DNA of 12,622 bases, taken from NCBI GenBank assembly GCA_016931015.1, contig JAFGFP010000111.1:1-12622 (forward strand), written 5' to 3'. The DNA comes from Dehalococcoidales bacterium. Lineage in GTDB: Bacteria > Chloroflexota > Dehalococcoidia > Dehalococcoidales > UBA5760. The translations under genes were made by a program, and so were the position numbers. The notes below the pieces were generated by a model that made no database searches, was not told the DNA's origin, and was given only the letters and a program-made list of their open reading frames with translations. Positions 1 through 7,083 of this stretch are shown here, piece by piece; positions within the stretch are counted from its first letter, which is position 1, and the number at the start of each line of letters is the position of its first letter.

Positions 1-40
1 ACGTCCGGCTCCCACTTTATCAGAGTCACCTGATGTTATG

Positions 41-65
41 TAAACTAAGCCCCTTGCCACGGGGC
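41..65 (-). terminator. Possible intrinsic terminator of the minus-strand lipoprotein gene
   Basis: Read on the minus strand, a 5-bp all-GC stem (GCCCC at 65-61, GGGGC at 53-49, 7-nt loop) begins 8 nt after the lipoprotein stop codon and is followed by a T-rich tail, TTAGTTTA (48-41). Stem position and tail fit a weak Rho-independent terminator. The stem is short and the T run is interrupted, so the call is tentative. Confidence 0.4.
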
Positions 66-72
66 AGGTCAG

Positions 73-1269
73 CTACTCATACGACTCATACTCGATATTA
101 AGTACCAGTTCTTCAGGGTCCCAGTGGATGTAATCCTGGCTACCGTCGTGGTTAGAATCCAGCTCGTTAAACTGAAAGCGTACCTGGAAGCGGTCGTGCC
201 CGACCGCATGCTGCAGGGCGTCACGGACGCTGGCACTCTCGTGGGGCACAATCTCGGCCTCCGAGCAGTATTTCAATATTTCACCGGTCGGGGTGCCGGT
301 AAAGAAGTCCCCGCTGTCCAGGGTGCCGAAGTTTTGCAGGTACACCCGGAGACAGCCGAGGTCGGCAAACGGATTACCGCCGACACCGCTGTAAGCTGAA
401 AAGTCCACCTCGACGCTGGTGATGACGGCGTCCTCGGGAATAGTCGAGATATCGAAGCTGGCGAAACCCTGCATGGAGAGATCGGCGTTGTAGTCACCAA
501 CCGAGAGACCAGAGCCGGGCGGCCACACCATCGGCGGGCTGCCGTCGAAGATACCGGTGGTCTCCAACGGTACCGCGGTAAGAGTTTCCGAATAGCTGTT
601 GGGCAACAAAACGGTAATCTTGGCCACCTCATGCTCGGTCTGAGTGCCCCGTGTCGCCGTCATCATGTAGCTGGTGGTCACCTCCGGCGACACGTCGATG
701 GTACCGACCCGGGCGACTATACCGATGTCCGGCTCGATGGTAACCTCATCGGCGCCGGTAACCTCCCAGCCGAGCGTGGTCGTATCACCGAGGTTAATGG
801 TATCGGCGGTGGCGGTAAAGGAAACAATTTCCAGGGGAACCGGGGCCTCCGCCGGGGTAATAACCACGCTGCCTACCACCTCCTCCGACCAGCCACCGTT
901 GTTATCCTGAACCTTAAAGAAGATATCGTGCTCCCCCACCGAGAGCCCGTTAGTAGCCATAGACGCCTCAACACCCAGCGGCCCGTCAATACTCGAGCGC
1001 CAGCGGTAGGCGACGACAGTCCCGTCGGTATCGGTACCGTGTCCCTGAAGCCTGACCTCATCGCCGGCCGCCGCCGTCGGCGGGGTGATGGCATCAATAA
1101 AGGCCGTGGGGGTCTGGTTACCAGCCGTCGGCGTTTCTTCCGGCAGCGTCTCTTCCGATGGTGTTTCTTCCTCCGGCAGGGTGACTCCCTCCGGCAGCAG
1201 GAAACACCCGGTAGCCAGCACCAGGACGGCGACTATCACTGCGGTGATTATTATCGATAACCTTTTCAT
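73..1269 (-). CDS. Secreted lipoprotein with PKD-like, Ig-like and C-terminal beta domains
   Basis: This 398-aa protein starts with a lipoprotein signal peptide: K2-R3, a hydrophobic stretch at 4-19, and a lipobox ending ATG-C22, so it is probably lipid-anchored at the outer face of the membrane. Residues 29-54 are a Glu/Pro/Thr-rich linker. Residues ~55-138 look PKD-like (G-D-E-V, D-T-D-G-T, Y-R-W motifs). Residues ~146-222 look like a bacterial Ig-like domain (I-S-F-T-A, L-G-W-E-V). Residues ~226-398 are beta-rich, with a stretch at 268-290 resembling DNRLRE-type stalk domains. The function is unknown; cell-surface binding or adhesion is only a guess. GGGGG at 1280-1276 lies 6 nt before the ATG and supports the start. 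The gene is divergent from phoB and has a candidate terminator just after its stop. Confidence 0.85.
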   Translation of the reverse strand: MKRLSIIITAVIVAVLVLATGCFLLPEGVTLPEEETPSEETLPEETPTAGNQTPTAFIDAITPPTAAAGDEVRLQGHGTDTDGTVVAYRWRSSIDGPLGVEASMATNGLSVGEHDIFFKVQDNNGGWSEEVVGSVVITPAEAPVPLEIVSFTATADTINLGDTTTLGWEVTGADEVTIEPDIGIVARVGTIDVSPEVTTSYMMTATRGTQTEHEVAKITVLLPNSYSETLTAVPLETTGIFDGSPPMVWPPGSGLSVGDYNADLSMQGFASFDISTIPEDAVITSVEVDFSAYSGVGGNPFADLGCLRVYLQNFGTLDSGDFFTGTPTGEILKYCSEAEIVPHESASVRDALQHAVGHDRFQVRFQFNELDSNHDGSQDYIHWDPEELVLNIEYESYE

Positions 1270-1308
1270 AGCTTACCCCCGATAAGTATTGCCAAGTCTA
1301 ATATATCA

Positions 1309-1314
1309 ATTATA
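1309..1314 (-). promoter_or_regulatory. Candidate -10 element for the minus-strand lipoprotein gene
   Basis: The minus strand reads TATAAT, a perfect -10 consensus, at 1314-1309 in an AT-rich patch about 40 bp upstream of the lipoprotein ATG. No good -35 hexamer lies 16-18 bp upstream, so promoter strength is uncertain. Confidence 0.45.
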
Positions 1315-1350
1315 CTATGAGCTACCCCTTAAGGCCAGCCTCATTCGGAC

Positions 1351-1418
1351 TAGGCATGATGGCCTACTACTTAGCCAACCCTGCCCGCTTAGAGCGGGCA
1401 TATCCCCGTTCATGCCTA
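1351..1418. other. Nested inverted repeats able to fold as a three-way junction
   Basis: Three stems are visible. P1 is a perfect 9-bp inverted repeat (TAGGCATGA 1351-1359, TCATGCCTA 1410-1418). P2 is 1360-1364 with 1373-1377 and an 8-nt loop. P3 is a perfect 8-bp stem (TGCCCGCT 1382-1389, AGCGGGCA 1393-1400) with a 3-nt loop. Together they form a closed 68-nt three-way junction with joints of 0, 4 and 9 nt. The closing pair of P2 is C-A if the plus strand is transcribed but G-U on the minus strand, which slightly favours a minus-strand RNA. No T run follows on either strand, so it is not a normal terminator. It could be a small RNA, a leader element, or the end of a decayed transposon. I do not recognise the family. 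Confidence 0.5.
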
Positions 1419-1487
1419 ACACAAGGCAAACCCTCGTCTCCGTTGAGCATACCCCCCGGCTGTGATATGCTACTAGTATAGTAGGCC
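1361..1487. repeat. Distant 9-bp inverted repeat crossing the three-way junction
   Basis: GGCCTACTA (1361-1369) is perfectly complementary to TAGTAGGCC (1479-1487). The left arm is the P2 region of the three-way junction, so this pairing crosses P1 and competes with P2: the order is P1 arm, this arm, P1 partner, this partner. The right arm ends 3 nt before the AAAGGA ribosome binding site of phoB. The geometry is that of a pseudoknot or of two alternative folds. Chance cannot be excluded for 9 bp over this distance. Confidence 0.35.
1443..1471 (+). promoter_or_regulatory. Candidate promoter of phoB-phoR
   Basis: TTGAGC (1443-1448), a 17-bp spacer, then TATGCT (1466-1471) preceded by TG at 1463-1464 (extended -10, TGn). 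Each hexamer matches consensus at 4 of 6 positions, with ideal spacing. Transcription would start near 1478, about 27 nt before the ATG. A second TATAGT at 1477-1482 lacks a matching -35. No Pho-box-like direct repeats are visible here, so basal rather than PhoB-driven expression is likely. Confidence 0.45.
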
Positions 1488-1504
1488 GGTAAAGGACTCA
1501 ATAT

Positions 1505-2199
<695 letters not shown>

Positions 2200-2203
<4 letters not shown>

Positions 2204-3963
2204 GCATGTTCTGCAGTATCCAGTGGCGTATCACCACGCTGCTCGTGTTACTCACCCTGGGCAGTATCGGGTTCCTGGGCCTGTATCTGGTAAACTCGGC
2301 GCGAGACACCCAGATTGACAACCTGCGCGCCCAGCTTGAGAACGAAGCCAGGCTGGTCGCCCAAGCCAGCCTGCCGGGCCTTACCGACCCGGAGACCCCG
2401 GACGAGCCCGATAACCTGGCTAAGACCCTGGAAGATGAGATTGGGGCCAGGGTCACCATCATCGCCCTCAACGGTGCCGTCCTGGGTGACTCCGAGGAAG
2501 ACCCCAACCTCATGGAAAACCACGCCGACCGCCCCGAGGTAATCGACGCCCTGGCCTCCGGCCTCGGGGAGAGCACCCGCTACAGCACCACCCTGGGACA
2601 GCAGCTCATGTATCTGGCGGTGCCCGTAGTAACCAGCCAGGGGGATACCGTCGGCGTTGCCCGCGTATCTCTGCCCCTGACCACGGTGGAAGACGTGGTG
2701 GGCGGCGTCACGAGACCCATCATGGCGGCGCTGGGGATAACCGCCGGGCTAGCCGTGCTCGCCGCCGCGCTCATCTCGCGGTCGATAAGCCAGCCCCTGA
2801 AGCAGGTCACCGGGGCCGCCCGGAAGATTGCCGAAGGGGAACTTAACCACAAGATTCCGGTTAGGAGCGGCGACGAAGTGGGCCAGATGGCCCGGGCCTT
2901 TAACGAAATGTCGCTGAGCCTGAAAAACCTGGTGGCCGGTATCTCCGGGGAGAGAAGCAAGCTGGCTATCATCCTCTCCAGCATGGCGGACGGGGTCGTT
3001 ATGACCGATAGTGAAGGTAACACCACCTTCGCCAATCACGCCGCCGAGAGGCTGTTCGGCTTCCGGGCGGATAAAGCCCGGGGCCGAAACTTTATCGAGG
3101 TGGTGCCCGACTACGAGATAGCCGAGCTGTTAAAGAAGTGTCTCAAAACTGCCCGCGAGCAGACCGCCCAGCTCGAAGCCGGGAGAGGCAAGCGGTTCCT
3201 CAGGGTCATCGCGCTGCCCCTGGTCGGCGACCGGCTGACCGAAGCCCTGGTACTGTTCCAGGACCTTACCGAGCTGAGAAACCTGCAAACGATGCGCCGC
3301 GAGCTGGTGGGAAATATCGCCCACGAACTGAGGACGCCGCTGGCCAATATCAAGGCCATCGTGGAGACGATAAAGGACGGCTCCATCGACGATAAGCAGA
3401 TGACCCGGGACTTCTTAACCCGGGTCGACGGCGAGGTAGACCGGATGACACAGATAGTCGCCGAGCTCACCGAGCTATCGCGCATCGAGAGCGGCAAGGC
3501 GGAGCTCAAGCTGGAGGAGATAGACCTCAACCTGATTACCCGCGAGGTCGTCACCCAACTCACCCCCTTTGCCGAAAGACGCGGGGTGGCCGTAGACCTG
3601 GAGCCGGCCCCCGACCTGCCCCCGGTGGTAGCCGACCGGGAGCGGGTACGGCAGGTGGTCACCAATCTCCTGCACAACGCTCTCAAGTTCACCCCGAAGG
3701 GGGGCCGGGTAGTAATCTCAAGCCAGGTCGAGAACGGCTCGGCGACCGTGAGCATCTCCGATACCGGCATCGGCATTTCACAGGAAGACCTACCCCATGT
3801 CTTCGAGCGTTTCTACAAGGCGGACAAGGCCCGCTCCGGCGGCGGTACGGGCATGGGGCTGGCCATCGCCAAGCACATCATCCAGGCCCACGGGGGCACC
3901 ATCCGGGCCCGGAGCGAGGCCAGGAAGGGCTCCACCTTCAGTTTCAGCCTGCCCGCAAAATAA
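2200..3963 (+). CDS. phoR: Membrane sensor histidine kinase PhoR
   Basis: This 587-aa kinase is the expected partner of PhoB. Order of parts: TM1 (~11-31); an extracytoplasmic domain of ~140 residues (~33-172); TM2 (~174-194); HAMP (~195-247); PAS (~255-355); the HisKA domain with phosphoacceptor H375 in H-E-L-R-T-P; and the HATPase domain with an N box around N493, G1 D-T-G-I-G (D521), F box F-E-R-F-Y-K (~536-540) and G2 box G-T-G-M-G-L (549-554). All catalytic motifs are intact. The large outer domain suggests it may sense more than the PstSCAB-PhoU state. The GTG at 2200 overlaps the phoB stop by 4 bp (GTGA). An ATG at 2206, 5 nt after GGAAGAG, is an equally good start and removes only two residues; numbering here is from the GTG. 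Confidence 0.93.
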
Positions 3964-3973
3964 AGCCACAAAT

Positions 3974-4013
3974 TTTAACAAAATCTTAACCTTCCCTTAA
4001 ACATGCCTTAAAT
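3974..4013 (+). promoter_or_regulatory. Pho box array: four direct repeats with exact 11-bp period
   Basis: Four 7-mers, TTTAACA (3974-3980), CTTAACC (3985-3991), CTTAAAC (3996-4002) and CTTAAAT (4007-4013), are each separated by exactly 4 bp. Their TTAA cores begin at 3975, 3986, 3997 and 4008. Direct repeats of TT(A/C/T)A(C/A)A at 11-bp period are the known binding pattern of PhoP/PhoB-type regulators, which bind as head-to-tail dimers; four repeats would hold two dimers. The last repeat falls at about -33 to -27 relative to the -10 at 4028, where a -35 element would be, as in activator-dependent pho promoters. The array precedes the arsC-pst-phoU operon. Confidence 0.8.
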
Positions 4014-4021
4014 CGCGTCTG

Positions 4022-4045
4022 TTACGCTATTATCGGGTGGCGTAA
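4022..4045 (+). promoter_or_regulatory. arsC-pst operon -10 element inside a 6-bp dyad
   Basis: TATTAT (4028-4033) is a good -10 match with no consensus -35 upstream; the Pho box array takes that place. Transcription would start near 4040. A perfect inverted repeat, TTACGC (4022-4027) and GCGTAA (4040-4045), with a 12-bp spacer brackets the -10 and the presumed start site. An 18-bp centre-to-centre dyad in this position is typical of a repressor operator. No regulator is identified. Confidence 0.5.
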
Positions 4046-4070
4046 GTAGTGGTTTAGGGCTTTTTGTTTG

Positions 4071-4463
4071 GTGAAAGAGGTCTTGTTCGTCTGTATACAT
4101 AACGCCGGCCGCAGCCAGATGGCTGAGGGCTTCTTCAATCACCTGGCGCAGGGTAAGGCGACTTCCGAATCGGCGGGCACCAAGCCGGCCCGCGAAATAA
4201 GCCCGACCGTTATTGCCGCCATGAGCGAGGTTGGCATTGACATCCGAAACCAGCACCCCAAGCCGCTCACCCTGGAGATGCTGGAAAAGGCCGACCGGGT
4301 GATTACCATGGGCTGCCAGGCCGCTGAGGTCTGCCCCGCCAGCTTCGTGACCACCGAGGAGTGGCAGCTCAGCGACCCCAAAGGAGCGCCAATCGAAGAG
4401 GTACGCCGGATAAGAGACCAGATTAAGGCAAAGGTTGAGTCTCTTATTAAAGAACTGAAATAA
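4071..4463 (+). CDS. arsC: Arsenate reductase (low-molecular-weight phosphatase fold, ArsC type)
   Basis: This 130-aa cytoplasmic protein has the low-molecular-weight tyrosine phosphatase fold that thiol-dependent arsenate reductases use to reduce As(V) to As(III). The P-loop is C8-I-H-N-A-G-R14-S, matching CX5R-S. The catalytic acid is probably D102 in S-D-P. Two further cysteines, C82 and C88, correspond to the redox pair of the thioredoxin-coupled enzyme (C82 and C89 in the Staphylococcus plasmid protein). That favours arsenate reductase over a plain phosphatase. GTG at 4071 is preferred; a TTG at 4068 is in frame, and neither has a clear ribosome binding site. It is the first gene after the Pho boxes and lies 33 nt before pstS, so it is probably induced with phosphate uptake. 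No arsenite pump gene is in the window. Confidence 0.85.
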   Translation: MKEVLFVCIHNAGRSQMAEGFFNHLAQGKATSESAGTKPAREISPTVIAAMSEVGIDIRNQHPKPLTLEMLEKADRVITMGCQAAEVCPASFVTTEEWQLSDPKGAPIEEVRRIRDQIKAKVESLIKELK

Positions 4464-4490
4464 CGGGGGATAACGGGGAATGACGGGAGG
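4461..4490 (+). repeat. Three tandem 10-bp repeats that create the pstS ribosome binding site
   Basis: TAACGGGGGA (4461-4470), TAACGGGGAA (4471-4480) and TGACGGGAGG (4481-4490) are three imperfect 10-bp copies in tandem. The first includes the arsC stop codon. The third contains GGGAGG (4485-4490), the Shine-Dalgarno sequence 6 nt before the pstS ATG. The two upstream copies also carry GGGG tracts that could act as standby sites. Confidence 0.6.
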
Positions 4491-4496
4491 TAAGCA

Positions 4497-5321
4497 ATGA
4501 AAAAACTGCTAACACTGTTAATAACCGCCGGGTTAATCGGGGCTACGGTACTTACCGGCTGCGCCGGAACGCCGGCGACTCACGATACCGCCGGGCCTAC
4601 CGGGAGCATCACCGAGGCCGGCTCGACCACCGTTCAGCCGATAGCGGAGAGGTTCGCCGATGTCTTTACCCAGATGTACCCCAAGGTAACCGTCACTATC
4701 CAGGGCGGCGGCTCCAGCGTCGGCGTCAAGTCCGCCAGCGACGGCACGGTAGACATCGGCGCCGCTTCGAGGGAGCTTAAAGCCGACGAACCGGCCCTGG
4801 TTAAGCACCTCCTCTGCCGCGACGGTATCGCCCTGGCCACCCACCCCTCGAATACCGTCACCGGCCTGACCAAGGACGAGGTAAGACGGATATTCGCCGG
4901 GGAGATTACTAACTGGAGCCAGGTCGGCGGCCCCAATGAGAATATCATCGTCGTTGCCCGGGAAGAAGGCTCGGGCACCAGGACTGCCTTCGAGGAACTG
5001 GTCATGGACGAAACGTTAATCACCAATACCGCCATCCTGCAGCCGTCGAACGGCGCGGTGAGGACCACCGTGTCCATCACCCCGACCGCCATCGGCTTTC
5101 TCTCCTTCGGCTACCTCGACGGCTCGGTTAGCTCGCTGGCAGTTGACGGGGTTCTCGGCACTATCGAGAACGCCAAGAACGGGAGCTACCCCATCGTGCG
5201 CCCCCTGTATTTCCTGACCAAAGAAGCGCCGAGCGGGCTGGTGAAAGAGTTCATCGATTTCTGCCTGAGTGCGGAAGGCCAGAGCATAGTCGAAGACGAG
5301 GGATATATATCGGTAGACTAA
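4497..5321 (+). CDS. pstS: Phosphate ABC transporter substrate-binding lipoprotein PstS
   Basis: This 274-aa lipoprotein binds phosphate outside the membrane and delivers it to the PstC/PstA channel. The signal peptide (K2-K3, hydrophobic 4-19) ends in the lipobox L-T-G-C22. Phosphate-binding loops typical of the family are visible: A-G-S-T-T-V at 41-46, D-I-G-A-A-S-R at 86-92, and G-S-G-T-R-T at 158-163. The C-terminal half has the usual N-G-A-V-R-T and A-I-G-F-L-S-F-G-Y segments. Length is normal for a short bacterial PstS. The start is set by GGGAGG 6 nt upstream. A 62-nt gap without a clear hairpin separates it from pstC. Confidence 0.95.
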   Translation: MKKLLTLLITAGLIGATVLTGCAGTPATHDTAGPTGSITEAGSTTVQPIAERFADVFTQMYPKVTVTIQGGGSSVGVKSASDGTVDIGAASRELKADEPALVKHLLCRDGIALATHPSNTVTGLTKDEVRRIFAGEITNWSQVGGPNENIIVVAREEGSGTRTAFEELVMDETLITNTAILQPSNGAVRTTVSITPTAIGFLSFGYLDGSVSSLAVDGVLGTIENAKNGSYPIVRPLYFLTKEAPSGLVKEFIDFCLSAEGQSIVEDEGYISVD

Positions 5322-5383
5322 ACAGTTATCTTTAGTAAGCCGCCGTAATTTTCAAAATAGGTAACCTGGAAAGACAAGAATAG

Positions 5384-6253
5384 ATGCCGAGTCATGTAGT
5401 CGTTGACCGTACCGCCAAGCACGTCGTTCTCATCTGTGCCTCAGCTTCGTTCGTAATCCTGGGGGCAATCTTTATCTTCACCATGCGGGAGGGGGCTCCC
5501 GCCTTACAGGAAATCGGCCTCTATAACTTCCTGCTGGGCACCGAATGGCGTCCGGGGCAGGAGATGTTCGGCATCCTGCCCATGACGGTAGGCTCCATCC
5601 TGGTGACCCTGGGCTCGATGGTGCTGGCTATCCCCATCGGTCTCGCCTGTGCCATTCTGCTCGCCGAGGTGGCCTCCTTCCGGGTGCGCCGCCTGTTGAG
5701 ACCGGCGGTAGAGCTTCTGGTCGGCATCCCCTCGGTCGTCTACGGACTGGTCGGTATGCTGCTCATCGTGCCCGCGGTGCGCGAGATCGGCGGCTCCGGT
5801 TTCAGCATCCTGGCCGCCTCACTGGTGCTCACGGCCATGGTGCTGCCTACCATTATCAGCATCAGCGAGGACAGCCTGCGGGCCGTCCCCAAGGGCTACA
5901 AAGAGGCGGCGCTGGCTATGGGCGCTACCCAGTGGCAGATGATATGGCACGTGCAGGTGCCCGCCGCCCGCTCCGGCATTATGGCCGGCATCGTTTTGGG
6001 CATGGGACGGGCCATCGGCGAGACCATGGCCATGATTATGGTTATCGGTAACTCCCCGATAATCCCCACCTCACCCTTAAGCCAGGGGCGCACCCTGACC
6101 GGCAACATCGCCGTCGAGATAATGTACGCCTCCGGGATACACCGCAGCGCCCTCTTCTCCACCGGGGTTATCCTCTTTCTGATAATCCTGGTGCTCAATA
6201 CGGTAGCTACCTTTGCCCTAAGGAGGGGGCTCAAAGCTCACCATGTCGCCTAA
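5384..6253 (+). CDS. pstC: Phosphate ABC transporter permease PstC
   Basis: This 289-aa inner-membrane protein has about six hydrophobic segments (near 14-34, 66-95, 110-131, 140-162, 198-222, 257-279) and forms half of the phosphate channel. The permease EAA loop at ~172-203 (Y-K-E-A-A-L-A-M-G-A-T) contacts PstB and is followed by G-R-A-I-G-E-T-M (208-215), a PstC hallmark. GGAAAG (5368-5373) sits 10 nt before the ATG. The 3' end overlaps pstA by 11 bp, so the two subunits are translationally coupled. Confidence 0.95.
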   Translation: MPSHVVVDRTAKHVVLICASASFVILGAIFIFTMREGAPALQEIGLYNFLLGTEWRPGQEMFGILPMTVGSILVTLGSMVLAIPIGLACAILLAEVASFRVRRLLRPAVELLVGIPSVVYGLVGMLLIVPAVREIGGSGFSILAASLVLTAMVLPTIISISEDSLRAVPKGYKEAALAMGATQWQMIWHVQVPAARSGIMAGIVLGMGRAIGETMAMIMVIGNSPIIPTSPLSQGRTLTGNIAVEIMYASGIHRSALFSTGVILFLIILVLNTVATFALRRGLKAHHVA

Positions 6254-7082
6254 GTCGGTTCAAAAGATAGCCAAAGTCTTTATCTGGGGAGGCGGGGCCA
6301 TCACCGTGGCCGTCCTCCTCGGCATCATCCTCTACGTGCTGATTCAGGGGCTGCCATCGGTCAATATGGAATTCCTCATCACGCCCCCAAAGGGCGGCCT
6401 GAGCGGTGAGGGCGGTATCTCCACGGCGACCGTGGGCACGCTCTATCTCTTGGGCATTACCCTGGCGATACTGCTCATCCCCGGGATAGGGGCCGGTATC
6501 TACCTCGCCGAATACGCCCGGGACAACCGCCCGACACGCATGGTGCGCTACGCCGTGGAAACCCTGGCCGGGGTGCCGTCGATCGTTTTCGGCCTCTTCG
6601 GCTTCGCCCTCTTCGTAACCGCGCTACATTTTAATTTCTCCATCCTGTCCGGGGCCTTGACCCTGGTCTGCCTGCTCCTGCCTACCCTCATCCGCACCAC
6701 CGAGGAGGCAATCAGGGCCGTACCCCGTTCCTACCGCGAGGCGTCGCTGGCGATGGGCGCCAGCAAGTGGCAGACGATACGGCACGTGGTCTTACCCGCC
6801 GCCATGCCCGGTATCGTCACCGGCATCATCCTCTGTGCCGGCCGCATCGTCGAGGAGACCGCCTGCCTTTACGTCACCATGGGGGGCAGCGCCGCCATGC
6901 CCACCTCGCTGCTCAAAGGGGGGCGCACCCTGTCGCTGCACCTCTACTACCTGGCCATGGACACCAACGCCTTCGACAAAGCCATGGGCACCGGAGCCGT
7001 GCTCATTATCATAATTATCATCATCAACGCCGTCACCAACTTACTATCACAACGCTTCCAGGCCAAGATGAGAGGAGGCTAA
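6243..7082 (+). CDS. pstA: Phosphate ABC transporter permease PstA
   Basis: This 279-aa membrane protein is the second channel subunit. It has about six hydrophobic segments (near 11-35, 64-90, 105-128, 131-152, 188-212, 248-265) and an EAA loop at ~164-195 (Y-R-E-A-S-L-A-M-G-A-S). After the loop it reads G-R-I-V-E-E-T (200-206) where PstA and PstC usually have G-R/A-A/I-x-G-E-T, so the conserved Gly is replaced by Glu204. The last helix contains seven consecutive isoleucines (255-261). The start lies within the end of pstC; AGGAGG at 6221-6226 is 16 nt away, so coupling to pstC is likely. Confidence 0.94.
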   Translation: MSPKSVQKIAKVFIWGGGAITVAVLLGIILYVLIQGLPSVNMEFLITPPKGGLSGEGGISTATVGTLYLLGITLAILLIPGIGAGIYLAEYARDNRPTRMVRYAVETLAGVPSIVFGLFGFALFVTALHFNFSILSGALTLVCLLLPTLIRTTEEAIRAVPRSYREASLAMGASKWQTIRHVVLPAAMPGIVTGIILCAGRIVEETACLYVTMGGSAAMPTSLLKGGRTLSLHLYYLAMDTNAFDKAMGTGAVLIIIIIIINAVTNLLSQRFQAKMRGG

Positions 7083-7083
7083 A

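Noticed and set aside
631..1260. A 209-codon open frame on the plus strand opposite the first lipoprotein
   Set aside because: It is a shadow of the real gene in GC-rich DNA: it lacks a ribosome binding site and a recognisable domain, while the minus-strand protein has a signal peptide and domains.
1382..1400. Simple intrinsic terminator at the perfect 8-bp hairpin
   Set aside because: No T run on either strand, and no gene ends nearby; both neighbours start here.
1270..1504. Pho box upstream of phoB
   Set aside because: Scattered CTTA words occur but not at 11-bp period, so autoregulation by PhoB is not supported here.
3111..3776. A 221-codon minus-strand frame within phoR
   Set aside because: It lies wholly under the conserved kinase domain and is Ser/Arg-rich nonsense typical of an antisense frame.
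5322..5383. Internal promoter or attenuator between pstS and pstC
   Set aside because: The 62-nt gap is AT-rich but has no convincing hexamer pair, hairpin or Pho repeats.
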